Part shown: positions 8,838-17,210 of the stretch, one piece after another | Layout of the letters: every line of letters starts with the position of its first letter | Numbering within the stretch: the stretch's first letter is position 1 | Origin: Burkholderia sp. Bp9142 | GTDB taxonomy: Bacteria; Pseudomonadota; Gammaproteobacteria; Burkholderiales; Burkholderiaceae | DNA length: 64,000 nucleotides | Assembly: GCF_003853415.1 (NCBI RefSeq) | Contig: NZ_QTPP01000014.1 | Span: 1-64,000, forward strand | Direction of reading: 5' to 3' | Notes under the pieces: model-generated | What the model was told of the DNA's origin: nothing | Databases searched by the model: none | The model's input: only the letters and a program-made list of their open reading frames with translations | Made by a program: the position numbers and the translations under genes

Positions 8838-10255
8838 ACCGCCGAGCGGGCAGGGCGGGGTCCGGGGCGCGGCAGGCCCCCGCGACGCTGCGCAGGACGG
8901 CGCGCGTGCGCGGGGCCGCAGGTGGTTATACGGGCCACTGGTGGGAAGATCCGGCACGGCTCGTGCTGATGTTCATCCTGCCGTTGTACGGCTTGCTGTC
9001 GCTCAGCCTGCTGGGCGACCAGAAGTCGATTGCGCGGATCTATTTCGACGGCGACTACGCGTTCGTCGGCGCGCTGTTCCTGATGGTGGTGATGGCGGCG
9101 GCATGGCTCGCGACGACCGAAGCGCAGACGCGGCGGGGGCCGCCGCCCGCCGCGGTCGAGCTGTCGCCTCGCGTGCTCGATTTCGTGTTCGCGCTTGCGC
9201 TGTTCGGCTATGCCCTGTTGCTGAGCGGCATCGTCACGCATCCTGCACTGCTGGTCGCGTTCGTCCGGGGTGAAGCGAATGCATACGACATGCTTGATCT
9301 GAAAGGGCGCGTCACGGGCCTCAGCACGTTCACGCAGGCGACCGCACCGTACGTTGTACTGTATTTCTATGTGTTCAGGACACCGGTAAAGGGACTGAAT
9401 CGCTACAAGATCTACTTCACCGTGCTCGCGGTGCTGACCCTGCTGCGCAGCTTCATCTTCGCCGAGCGGCTTGCGCTGATCGAAATGGTGATGCCGCTTG
9501 CGCTCATGGTCGTGCGGTTCCGGCTCGGCGGCAGGTATTCGCGGTTGTTGACACTCGGTCCGTATGCGGCGATCCCGTTGCTGTTCGGTCTGTTCATCGC
9601 GAACGAGTACAACCGGTCGTGGGAAGCCTATTACGTCAACATCTACGACAACCTGTTCGATTTCGCGCTCGAGCGTCTCGGCCTGTACTACTCGACGTCG
9701 TTGAACAACGGCGCGGGAATCCTGAGCGTGCTGGGCTGGGGCCACGGCAACCCGATGTTCACGTTCGACTGGCTGCTGCGCTTCCCTATCATCGGTGCGA
9801 CGTTGCAGCCGTGGCTCGACTCGGGCGACAGCATCAACCTGTTCCTGAACAGCTACGCCGATCCGGAGTTCAACAATCCGTCGGGAATTTTCGTCCACTT
9901 TTACGAGTGGGGCTGGTTCGGCCTGTTCGATGCACTCGTGCTCGGCTGGGTGGTCGGTCGCAGCTATGCGGGCTGGCGGAGCGGGAACGGGTTCTGGTGC
10001 TGCGTCCATGCGGTGCTGTTCGTGTCGGTCATGGAAATCATGCGAACCCCGAACCTGTTCAGCGGACGGAATTTCGTGCCGGTCGTCCTGCTGATCGGCG
10101 TATTCCACTGGTTCGCAAAGGATCGGGCACGCGCTGCGCCCGATGCCGCCGGCGCCGGCTCCGATGGAGATGGAGATGGAGATGGAGATGGACGCGGACG
10201 CGCCGTCGCGCGTGAGAATCGGGCCACGGACATTGATCCGGTGTTGTCGCGATAA
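8834..10255 (+). CDS. wzy: Wzy-type EPS repeat-unit polymerase
   Basis: A 473-residue polytopic membrane protein without strong family signatures, as is normal for Wzy. About ten spans can be traced (LVLMFILPLYGLLSLSLLG, FVGALFLMVVMAAAWLA, VVLLIGVFHWFA at the end). A large periplasmic loop with SWEAYYVNIYDNLFDF, then GDSINLFLNSYADPEFNNPSGIF, resembles the catalytic loop of O-antigen/EPS polymerases. It should join flipped lipid-linked repeat units. The start overlaps the wzc stop (ATGA at 8834). The cytoplasmic tail carries an (Asp-Gly)5 run encoded by a hexanucleotide repeat. Confidence 0.8.
   Translation: MNRRAGRAGSGARQAPATLRRTARVRGAAGGYTGHWWEDPARLVLMFILPLYGLLSLSLLGDQKSIARIYFDGDYAFVGALFLMVVMAAAWLATTEAQTRRGPPPAAVELSPRVLDFVFALALFGYALLLSGIVTHPALLVAFVRGEANAYDMLDLKGRVTGLSTFTQATAPYVVLYFYVFRTPVKGLNRYKIYFTVLAVLTLLRSFIFAERLALIEMVMPLALMVVRFRLGGRYSRLLTLGPYAAIPLLFGLFIANEYNRSWEAYYVNIYDNLFDFALERLGLYYSTSLNNGAGILSVLGWGHGNPMFTFDWLLRFPIIGATLQPWLDSGDSINLFLNSYADPEFNNPSGIFVHFYEWGWFGLFDALVLGWVVGRSYAGWRSGNGFWCCVHAVLFVSVMEIMRTPNLFSGRNFVPVVLLIGVFHWFAKDRARAAPDAAGAGSDGDGDGDGDGRGRAVARENRATDIDPVLSR
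10163..10192 (+). repeat. Five perfect GATGGA repeats inside wzy
   Basis: GATGGA occurs five times head to tail and encodes the acidic (Asp-Gly)5 tail of the polymerase. Unit length is a multiple of three, so slippage would change tail length without a frameshift. Confidence 0.9.
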
Positions 10256-10342
10256 CAGCAAGGGTCGAGCGGTACGGGGCATGCGACCCCTTCGTAGATT
10301 GCCGGGTCCCAAAACCAATATTTCCCGGAGCCACTACTTGTC

Positions 10343-11512
10343 ATGGCCACTCACAAGCAGAAGTTTGGAATCTTGGACGGATTGCGCGGTATTGCGGCAA
10401 TCAGCGTGATGTTCATGCATTTCCTTCAGGATCTGCCGATTCCGATACTGCAGAGTGCGTATCTTTCGGTAGACGTCTTTTTCATGCTGAGTGGATTCAT
10501 CCTGACGTACTCTTACGGCGAACGACTGCGTCAGGCGTCCTGGCGGGGCGAGTATTTGAAGCGGCGAGTGATACGCCTGTATCCGATGATATGCATCGGG
10601 CTCACGATCGGGTTCGTGAGCCTCGTCGTCATGCGCATTCATTCGTCAGCGGCATTTTCGTTGGGTAACCTGGCGGCAGCCACCGGTCAGAACTATTTTC
10701 TCGTTCCGTATCTCGGTCGTTTTTCGGTGTCGGGCTTTGTCGGTGCGGCGAATCACAGCTTGCCGGCGGTCAACGACCCGGGGGTGTTTCCTCTGAATCC
10801 GCCCGCCTGGTCGTTGTGCTTCGAATTGTTCGCCAGTGTTGTCCTGATCGCGGCAATCAGGATGACAGCGCAGAACCTGCTGAGGCTGGCGTACGCATGT
10901 CTCGGTGCGTTCGTCGTGTATGGATGGCTCGTGGGGCTCGACAACGGCAAGTTGACCGTCATCCTGAATCAGGGCTGGTCGGCCGACAATTTCATCGGCG
11001 GATGCTTCAGGGTCGGCTACGGGTTCTTGCTGGGCGTTGCGATCGCGAAGATGCATGATGCCAATCTGCCGGCGAGGCCGCACTGGTTTGTCGCCGGACT
11101 CGTCAGGAACGACTGCATGCTGTTTGTCGCTTTCCTGCTGGTCGTCCTGTTTCCGACGTCGATCAGGGGAATTTACGCGCTGGCAGTGCTGTTGTTCGTC
11201 GCACCTGTGCTGGTTTATCGGGGCGCCATGCTGGCTCCGAGCGGCAAGTTGACCGCACGGATCAGTTCGTTCCTGGGCTGGATCTCGTACCCACTCTATT
11301 GCGTGCATTACCCGATCGGAAGGCTGGTGTTCGCGTATGCACCGCATGGCGACATCTACGTCGTCAGAACGGCGATGCTTGCCGCGTGCCTTTCGATCGT
11401 GTCCGCCGCCGTCCTCGCGAAATTCGTCGAGGAGCCGATCAGGTCGTATCTCGGCAAACGCCTGTTTGGAACTCAACGGGCCGCGACCGGCAGCCCGGTC
11501 AACGTCGCGTAA
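10343..11512 (+). CDS. Acyltransferase 3 family membrane O-acyltransferase
   Basis: A 389-residue membrane protein of the acyltransferase 3 (OafA/WcaH-like) family. The N-terminal motif ILDGLRGIAAISVMFMHF contains the catalytic His region. YLSVDVFFMLSGFILTYSY and YLKRRVIRLYPM follow, both typical of the family, and ten or so spans follow. The C-terminal FLGWISYPLYCVHYPIGRL is also characteristic. It would O-acetylate or O-acylate a sugar of the EPS repeat unit from a cytoplasmic acyl donor. It lies 87 bases after wzy in the same direction. Its GC content and codon use are visibly lower than those of wza-wzc, which suggests separate acquisition. The start at 10343 has only a weak CGGAG upstream. 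Confidence 0.88.
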   Translation: MATHKQKFGILDGLRGIAAISVMFMHFLQDLPIPILQSAYLSVDVFFMLSGFILTYSYGERLRQASWRGEYLKRRVIRLYPMICIGLTIGFVSLVVMRIHSSAAFSLGNLAAATGQNYFLVPYLGRFSVSGFVGAANHSLPAVNDPGVFPLNPPAWSLCFELFASVVLIAAIRMTAQNLLRLAYACLGAFVVYGWLVGLDNGKLTVILNQGWSADNFIGGCFRVGYGFLLGVAIAKMHDANLPARPHWFVAGLVRNDCMLFVAFLLVVLFPTSIRGIYALAVLLFVAPVLVYRGAMLAPSGKLTARISSFLGWISYPLYCVHYPIGRLVFAYAPHGDIYVVRTAMLAACLSIVSAAVLAKFVEEPIRSYLGKRLFGTQRAATGSPVNVA

Positions 11513-11657
11513 TTGCCAGGATTTGCCGAGTGTGCCAGCCAGCGGCGGCGCGCATGCGGGTGGACTGCACGAGGCGCGATCCGGACGCCGGGCCGCGCAT
11601 GAGGGCAGGGCGTGTCGATCCGCTCGTCTCCCGGTGACGACACGCGGAGAGATTGCC

Positions 11658-12737
11658 CTACAGCGTCTCGAAGATTGCCTTCATCATCTCGGCACTTCGG
11701 CTCCAGCGATATTTTTCCGCGTGCAGGCTTCCCTTGCGTTTGAGCTCGGCCCTGAGGTCCGCGGAATCGAGCAGGCTCCGCAATTTCAGCGCGATGTCAT
11801 CCTGCGAATACGGATCGCAGTACAGCGCCGCATCGGCACAGACTTCCGGCAGTGCGGCCGAGTGGCCGACGACCGCCGGACAGCCATGGCGCATCGCCTC
11901 GAGAGGCGGTATGCCGAAGCCTTCATAAATCGACGGGTAAAGGAAGCACGCCGCGTTCTGGTACAGCGCCTTCAGTTGCTCGTCGCTGATGTACCCGACG
12001 TACTTGATGTTCGGTTCCACTGCGCAGACCGTGTCCTGCTTGCCGAACACCGTGGTGTTCTGCATGCCGACGATGACGAGATCCACCGACGGATCGTTGA
12101 TCTGCCGGAACGCCGCGATCAGCCGGTCGAAGTTCTTGGTGGGGTTCATGCTGCTGACCGCGAGCACGAACCGGTCCGGCGTCAGCGCATGCTTGTCGAG
12201 CACGCTCGCGTCCGATTCCAGGACATCGAGATGATCCGCACCAAGCGGCACGACGCTGATCTTTTCCGCGGAAACGCCGCAGTGATGCGCGAGGCGATCC
12301 CGCGAGAAACAGGAGTTGGTCAGCACGCAAACGGAGGTTCGCGCCAGGATCCAGAACATGATCCGGTACCAAGCCCGAAACGGCCGGGAGAAATGCGCGG
12401 GCGTGTCGAACACCGCCGCGTCGTGCATGTAGATGATCTGGTTGCCGATGAAAATGGATGCTGAATTGCCGAGATTGACGATGCGGCCGCGGCGCGCGAA
12501 TAGCGGGAGGACCAGCTGCTCCCAGACCACACCCTTGTAAAAGCCGACCTTGACCGTCTTCGCTCCGTTTACCTCAACGCCGGGCTGCGGCGGCACCAGC
12601 ACGGTCACCGGCTCCTGCGGCTGAAACTTGATCAGTGCGGCGATCAGCTCGCGCGCGACGCGTTGCACGCCGGTCGTCTTCTGCGTGGTGAATCGGCCGT
12701 TGTATACGAGTTGCTTTGGCTTCTTGAAAGCGATCAT
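11658..12737 (-). CDS. GT4-family glycosyltransferase
   Basis: A 359-residue retaining glycosyltransferase with the GT-B fold. The N-terminal half has GRFTTQKTTGVQRVARELI and the binding-site region IIYMHDAAVFDTP. The C-terminal nucleotide-sugar half has FVLAVSSMNPTKNFDRLI and the E-x7-E motif EGFGIPPLE, with Gly-Cys-Pro-Ala-Val after it. Such enzymes commonly transfer mannose, rhamnose or glucose from NDP-sugars to the lipid-linked repeat unit. ManC in this locus makes GDP-mannose a likely donor. It is downstream of the GT at 12765 with a 27-base gap, so they are probably co-transcribed. The whole gene is less GC-rich than average for the window. Confidence 0.87.
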   Translation of the reverse strand: MIAFKKPKQLVYNGRFTTQKTTGVQRVARELIAALIKFQPQEPVTVLVPPQPGVEVNGAKTVKVGFYKGVVWEQLVLPLFARRGRIVNLGNSASIFIGNQIIYMHDAAVFDTPAHFSRPFRAWYRIMFWILARTSVCVLTNSCFSRDRLAHHCGVSAEKISVVPLGADHLDVLESDASVLDKHALTPDRFVLAVSSMNPTKNFDRLIAAFRQINDPSVDLVIVGMQNTTVFGKQDTVCAVEPNIKYVGYISDEQLKALYQNAACFLYPSIYEGFGIPPLEAMRHGCPAVVGHSAALPEVCADAALYCDPYSQDDIALKLRSLLDSADLRAELKRKGSLHAEKYRWSRSAEMMKAIFETL

Positions 12738-12764
12738 GTCAGTAAGGGGAAGTCGAAATCGAGG

Positions 12765-13913
12765 TCAGGCCTTGACGTGATCCGGGGCAACGGGCTTGAA
12801 GTCGCGCGTGTCGACACGCGGCTCGTCGGCGTCGAGTCCGTAAAGAGCGTTCCAATGCCGGAAGATCGCGCTCATCGAAAACCGCTGAATCGCCCGTTGC
12901 CGGGCAGCTGCGCCCATGTGCTCGCGAAGCTGATGGTCGTCGCGGAGCATGGTCAGATACGCGGCCATCTCGTCGGCGTTCGACGCGACGTAGCCGGTCA
13001 CGCCGTGAATCACGACGTCGCGATTGCCGACGACGTCCGTCACCACGGCCGGGACGCCGGCAACCTGCGCTTCGATCAGCGCGACCGGCATGCCTTCCCA
13101 GCGGGAAGTCTGGACGTAGATGTCCAGTCCCGACGTAAGCGCGAGCGCACGTGCGCGGGTTACCCAGCCGCTGCAGACGACGGCCCGGCGCTGGTCGAGG
13201 TCCGGAATCTCGGCGGCGTTGCCGCCGATCCAGAGAAACTCGACGTCCGCGCCGTGCAGCTTGTCGGCGAGGCGCACGAATGCCTCGTGATTCTTCTGGA
13301 ACGACGCCCGACCACTCATTCCGATGACGACTTTGCGATCGTCGCGTGTTTGGCGCGGCGGGATCTCCGCCACGTTGACGCCGTTTTCCACCAGTACCGC
13401 CGATTTCGCCCCGATCTTTTTCCGGATCTCCGCGAGTTCGCTGCCCGAGCACGCAACGATGGTTCCGCCGATGCGCGCCGCGATGCGTTCGAAGCTCAGA
13501 TACGCGTACTGCTTCATGCGCGACACGTCGCAACGCAGGAACGAGAGCCCGTGCGGCGAGTAGAGGACCGTTGCATTCGGGGCGGCGATTCGCGCAGCGA
13601 CCCGGCCCAGCACGCCGGCCTTCGACGAGTGCAGATGAATCGCGGTCGGCCTGCAGTCGCGCAGGTTCCGGACCAACGCACGCAAGCTCCGCAGATCCTG
13701 TTTGACGCTCACCTCGCGCGCCATGTCGACGTAGACGAGCTTCACGTCGGGCCGGAACAGCGTGGAAAAATCGGTCGGCGTTTCCGGTCGGATCGCGTGC
13801 AGTACCGTCACGTCGACGCCGGTTGCCGCAGCATGGTTGGCGAGATGGCTCAGCATCGAAAGCACGCCGCCACCAAACGCTTCGGCAATATGAACGATCT
13901 TTTCTTTGGTCAT
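12765..13913 (-). CDS. GT4-family glycosyltransferase
   Basis: A 382-residue GT-B enzyme. The N-terminal acceptor domain opens KIVHIAEAFGGGVLSMLS and contains IHLHSSKAGVLGRVAARI, a stretch typical of EPS and capsule GT4 enzymes. The donor domain has VVIGMSGRASFQKNHE, FLWIGG, and the E-x7-E motif EGMPVALIE followed by AGVPAVV. It should add one sugar to the undecaprenyl-linked oligosaccharide. The ATG at 13913 gives the family N-terminus; an upstream ATG at 13946 adds a Gly-rich stretch with no counterpart. No clear Shine-Dalgarno precedes either. A nested stem-loop lies directly upstream (13922-13972). Confidence 0.87.
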   Translation of the reverse strand: MTKEKIVHIAEAFGGGVLSMLSHLANHAAATGVDVTVLHAIRPETPTDFSTLFRPDVKLVYVDMAREVSVKQDLRSLRALVRNLRDCRPTAIHLHSSKAGVLGRVAARIAAPNATVLYSPHGLSFLRCDVSRMKQYAYLSFERIAARIGGTIVACSGSELAEIRKKIGAKSAVLVENGVNVAEIPPRQTRDDRKVVIGMSGRASFQKNHEAFVRLADKLHGADVEFLWIGGNAAEIPDLDQRRAVVCSGWVTRARALALTSGLDIYVQTSRWEGMPVALIEAQVAGVPAVVTDVVGNRDVVIHGVTGYVASNADEMAAYLTMLRDDHQLREHMGAAARQRAIQRFSMSAIFRHWNALYGLDADEPRVDTRDFKPVAPDHVKA

Positions 13914-13921
13914 CTTTGGGT

Positions 13922-13972
13922 CCAGCGATCCGATCCCGCCTGTCATCGCCCATCGCGACGATGGGTCGCTGG
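13922..13972 (-). other. Nested stem-loop in the leader of the GT4 gene
   Basis: The minus strand reads CCAGCGA, then CCCATCG-TCG-CGATGGG, then about 20 bases, then TCGCTGG. Both the 7-bp outer and 7-bp inner arms are perfect. The last arm ends about 9 bases before the ATG at 13913, where the ribosome would bind, so the fold could limit translation. The rest of the 13973-14373 gap holds an inverted repeat GTTCG-N6-CGAAC (14065-14080) and no gene I can support. Confidence 0.4.
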
Positions 13973-14373
13973 TGAATCGTGCGGTCGCGTCGTCATGTTC
14001 ATTGAACTATGCATTCCTAATTGACGAATGCATGCCGGTCTTGACCATTGGATCCCGCTGTCGAGTTCGCGTGTACGAACCGGACGAGGTGGCCGCTCGA
14101 TTCACGCCGGTGCGATATCGGGTCGACGTTGCCGAAGGGCACGAGCACGATGCGGCGCGACGAATCGATGCGGCATGTCGCATGCCGGTTCGATTCGTCG
14201 GAACATCATGGGTCGCCGTTCGACTAGGGCGACTGGAGACGAGGCAACGGCGAAGTCCGGTCAGTGCGCGTGAATCCACTGGTCCGGATCATTGTGCTGC
14301 GCATGCAGGATCCACTGGGTGCGATGGCTTACCGAAGAAGCGATTCGGCGCCGGAAGTCGCGGCCCGACGACG

Positions 14374-15423
14374 CTATCGCGTGCCGACACGCTGCCCGGA
14401 CGACTTGCGCACGCGCGCGAGCGGATTGGAGATATAGCGGATCGCACGATTGCTGAGCGTCGACGACGGCAGCAGGCAGGCGAGCGACAGCCCGGCGACG
14501 GCCACCTTCTTCGCAGGACGCCAGAACGGATTGCGCAGCACGGTATGCCAGTAGCGTCCGGATTCGCACAGGAACCAGCGCCAGCGCCGCACGAGCGGTG
14601 CGTGATACAGCGTGCTGGCGAAGCGGGCCTTCTCGATCGCGAAGTCGAGCGGCGCGATCGGCAACGCTTCGTGCAGCCGCGTGCCGGCGAGCATGCGCAG
14701 CGTCGACCAACGGCGTTCGGCCTTCAGCGCGCCCGTCGCGGCGTCTTCCGAATTGGTGAGGGCCAGGGCCGGCGGGTCGCCGGCCGGATGTGCATCCGAC
14801 TGCTGATGCACGCGATACCCGCCGAGCGTTGCGTCGATCATGCGCACGGCGCCGAGCAACGCGATCCCGTAAATCGCGTAGAAATCGGCGCCGTGCAGGT
14901 TGTCGGGGGTGACGGGCACTGGAAAGATGCGCTTCAATGCATCGACCCGGTACGCGTTGCCGGACGCGGGCGGCGATGGGTACAGCCAGCCCGCGCGCAA
15001 CAGGCGGCCGCAATCGGTGTCGACGGCCGATTGCGGCACGCTCGCGCCGGTCATCGCACCGTCCCGCGCGATCACGTCGAGCCGGAAGTGGACCTTCACG
15101 AAGTCGCCGGACGCGAACGCGGCCAGCACGCGCGCCGCGGCGTCTGCATAGAGCAGGTCGTCCGCGTCGAGCAGGATCACGTAGCGCGTCGCGACATGCT
15201 CGAGCGCGCGGTTGTACGCGGCGACCTGGCCGCGATTTTCCTGGAACACCGCCGTGACGCGCTCGCCATACGCGCGAATGATGTCGCGCGAAGCGTCGGT
15301 GGAACCGTCGTCGACGACCAGCACGCGTACCCCGGGCGCGGTCTGCGCGAGCGCCGAATCGATCGCGTCGCGCAGGTATGCGCCGTGGTTGTAGTTGCAG
15401 ATGGCGATGGTCAGGTCGGTCAT
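14374..15423 (-). CDS. GT2-family glycosyltransferase
   Basis: A 349-residue inverting GT-A glycosyltransferase. The nucleotide-binding start is LTIAICNYNHGAYLRDAIDS. The DDGS motif follows (VLVVDDGSTDASRD), then the metal-binding DXD equivalent ILLDADDLLY. A C-terminal extension after about residue 240 has a hydrophobic segment (KKVAVAGLSLACLLP) that could tether it to the membrane. The acceptor is inferred to be the EPS lipid-linked intermediate. The ATG at 15423 sits immediately before the first beta strand; the upstream in-frame sequence is arginine-rich noise. Its upstream region carries copy B of the shared promoter element. Confidence 0.87.
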   Translation of the reverse strand: MTDLTIAICNYNHGAYLRDAIDSALAQTAPGVRVLVVDDGSTDASRDIIRAYGERVTAVFQENRGQVAAYNRALEHVATRYVILLDADDLLYADAAARVLAAFASGDFVKVHFRLDVIARDGAMTGASVPQSAVDTDCGRLLRAGWLYPSPPASGNAYRVDALKRIFPVPVTPDNLHGADFYAIYGIALLGAVRMIDATLGGYRVHQQSDAHPAGDPPALALTNSEDAATGALKAERRWSTLRMLAGTRLHEALPIAPLDFAIEKARFASTLYHAPLVRRWRWFLCESGRYWHTVLRNPFWRPAKKVAVAGLSLACLLPSSTLSNRAIRYISNPLARVRKSSGQRVGTR

Positions 15424-15573
15424 GAACGGGTTCTGGATGAGCGAAGAGCGGACGGTCCGGAGGCCCGGTGCGCGCGGTGCCCGAGCGCACCGCACGTCGG
15501 GGCCGCGACGCGGGATCGGGTGCGACCGGTGCCTTCAGGCGATGCCGGAGCGCGGCCGCGTCGCATGGTGGCC

Positions 15574-15620
15574 ATGATACGCGTCGCCATTCGGCACTCG
15601 GTTCGCGAGCCTACCGTTCG
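15574..15620 (-). promoter_or_regulatory. Shared promoter element, copy B (GT2 gene)
   Basis: ATGATACG (15574-15581), 19 variable bases, then GTTCGCGAGCCTACCGTTCG (15601-15620). Both blocks and the spacing are identical to copy A at 2341-2387, and the flank ATGGTGGCC also matches 6 of 9 positions (ATGGCGGTG in A). On the minus strand the -10 is TATCAT (15579-15574). The variable spacer against perfectly kept blocks indicates selection on the blocks. Confidence 0.55.
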
Positions 15621-15699
15621 GCGATATCCCGCATGGAAGTGAGACGAATCGTCGACCGGCACGCGGGATCGTGCAGCGCAGGCAGGATGCATTGGTCTG

Positions 15700-15728
15700 T
15701 TGACGCACCGACACCCACCGGATCGAAT
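15700..15728 (+). promoter_or_regulatory. Candidate sigma70 promoter for the beta-helix gene
   Basis: TTGACG (15700-15705) and TCGAAT (15723-15728) are 17 bases apart and point to the gene starting at 15853. The leader would be about 120 bases. Confidence 0.4.
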
Positions 15729-15852
15729 GATCCAATCGAGCGTATCGCGTCGTCCGCTTCCGCGGTGTCGCGGGTGGGAAACCCGGCCGGCACGCGGCGA
15801 TTCGCGGGCGCAGGCCGACGCGCGTGACGTCATTCCAGGGAAACGATTCGAT

Positions 15853-17142
15853 ATGCGTAGATCGCAATGCCTGTTCCGCGCGTGCGCGGTGATCGTCGGC
15901 ATCTGCATGGCAGGCGGGCTGGCGTGGCCGGAGGGTGCCGCGGCAGCATCCGGTGCGCGTGCGCCTGGCGCGCTTCATGCGAATGTGCCGGACGCGTACG
16001 TGCGTCCCGCCGCGGACGCGTCCGATCAGGCCGACATGCTGCAACATGCGCTGGACGCGTTGCAGCCGGGCCAGCGACTGGTATTCGCGCCGGGGCGGTA
16101 CGTGGTCGGCCGTTCGCTGGTCGTGCGGCAGCCGGATGTGGTGTTGTCAGGTTACGGCGCGACGCTGATCGCGACCAACCCGGACGACCAGACGATCGAG
16201 ATGCGCGGCATCGGTACGACGCTCGTCGGCTTCCGGCTCGCGGGCACCGGCACGACGCGTCTCACGACGCCGGCGTCGACGAAGGTCGAAGTGACGGGGC
16301 GCGGTGTGCAGGTGCTCGACAACGTGATCGACGGCGGCGCCGGCGCCGGCGTGTTCGTGTTCGGCGGCTCGGCCGTCGCGATCGTCGGCAACGAGGTGCT
16401 GTCGACGCTGGCGGACGGCATTCACATGACGCACGGCTCGCACGACGTGCTCGTTCAGGGCAACGTCGTGCGCGGCACGGGCGACGACATGATCGCCGTC
16501 GTGAGCTACCGGTCCGAGGGCGTGCTGACACGCAACGTGCTGATTACCGGCAATTCGCTGGAAGGCAATCCATGGGGACGAGGCATCACGGTGGTCGGCG
16601 GCGCGGACGTCACCATCTCGAACAACATCGTGCGCAACGTACAGGTCAGCTCCGGGATTCTCGTCGCCCAGGAGGACAGCAACGGGACCTACGGAGCGTC
16701 CGACATCCGCATCGAGAACAACGTGATCGCGGATATCCAGACCGCGACGGGGCGGACCGATTCGCGTCCGCTCACGAAGCAGGCAGCGATCGAGATCAGC
16801 ACATGGTCGGGTTCGGTGGCACGCGTGACCGTAATCGGCAACCGCGTGTCGCATGCGCGATTCGACGGCATTCGCTTGTGGGGGAACGTATCCGGCGTGC
16901 GGCTCACGGATAACGCGTTGTCGGGCATCGGGGGCATGCCGGTGCGGGTCGGCCCCGGCAAGGAATGCGCGAGCGGCGGGCCGTCACGGCCATCGGCGGC
17001 CCAGGCGAAAGGGGCGACGTGTGCGGCGGCGTATCGGTCGACGGCGACCGGGGCCGATGCGGCCGGCGCGGATTCGTCGTTGCTGCCGCGCGTGCGGGAC
17101 GCCGTCAGGCAGGCGCGCTGGTCGCAGGGAGGCATCGATTGA
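15853..17142 (+). CDS. Secreted right-handed parallel beta-helix protein of the EPS locus
   Basis: A 429-residue exported protein. A signal peptide (CAVIVGICMAGGLAW) is followed by a pectate-lyase-3-like start (ADMLQHALDALQPGQRLVFAPGRYVV). Then come many parallel beta-helix coils with the Asn ladder (VQVLDNVIDGGAGAGVFV, VLITGNSLEGNPWGRGITV, IRIENNVIADIQ). Such folds in EPS loci act as periplasmic lyases, hydrolases or C5-epimerases on the polymer. The family resemblance does not say which, and I could not assign catalytic residues. The last 70 residues are Ala/Gly/Ser-rich and probably outside the helix. The ATG at 15853 has AGGGAAAC upstream. It stands alone on the plus strand. Confidence 0.8.
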   Translation: MRRSQCLFRACAVIVGICMAGGLAWPEGAAAASGARAPGALHANVPDAYVRPAADASDQADMLQHALDALQPGQRLVFAPGRYVVGRSLVVRQPDVVLSGYGATLIATNPDDQTIEMRGIGTTLVGFRLAGTGTTRLTTPASTKVEVTGRGVQVLDNVIDGGAGAGVFVFGGSAVAIVGNEVLSTLADGIHMTHGSHDVLVQGNVVRGTGDDMIAVVSYRSEGVLTRNVLITGNSLEGNPWGRGITVVGGADVTISNNIVRNVQVSSGILVAQEDSNGTYGASDIRIENNVIADIQTATGRTDSRPLTKQAAIEISTWSGSVARVTVIGNRVSHARFDGIRLWGNVSGVRLTDNALSGIGGMPVRVGPGKECASGGPSRPSAAQAKGATCAAAYRSTATGADAAGADSSLLPRVRDAVRQARWSQGGID

Positions 17143-17146
17143 CCCG

Positions 17147-17197
17147 GTGCCGGATAGCCCGCGCGTCGAGCGCGAAATGCGGCGAGCGCGCCGGCAC
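17147..17197. terminator. Dyad between convergent genes
   Basis: GTGCCGG (17147-17153) pairs with CCGGCAC (17191-17197), enclosing a smaller CGCGC/GCGCG stem. It fills the 68-base gap between the beta-helix gene and manC. No T-run is present. Confidence 0.3.
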
Positions 17198-17210
17198 GAT
17201 CCGTACACAC

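Noticed and set aside
10163..10192. GATGGA repeats as a CRISPR-like array
   Set aside because: Six-base units without spacers inside a coding frame: a simple repeat.
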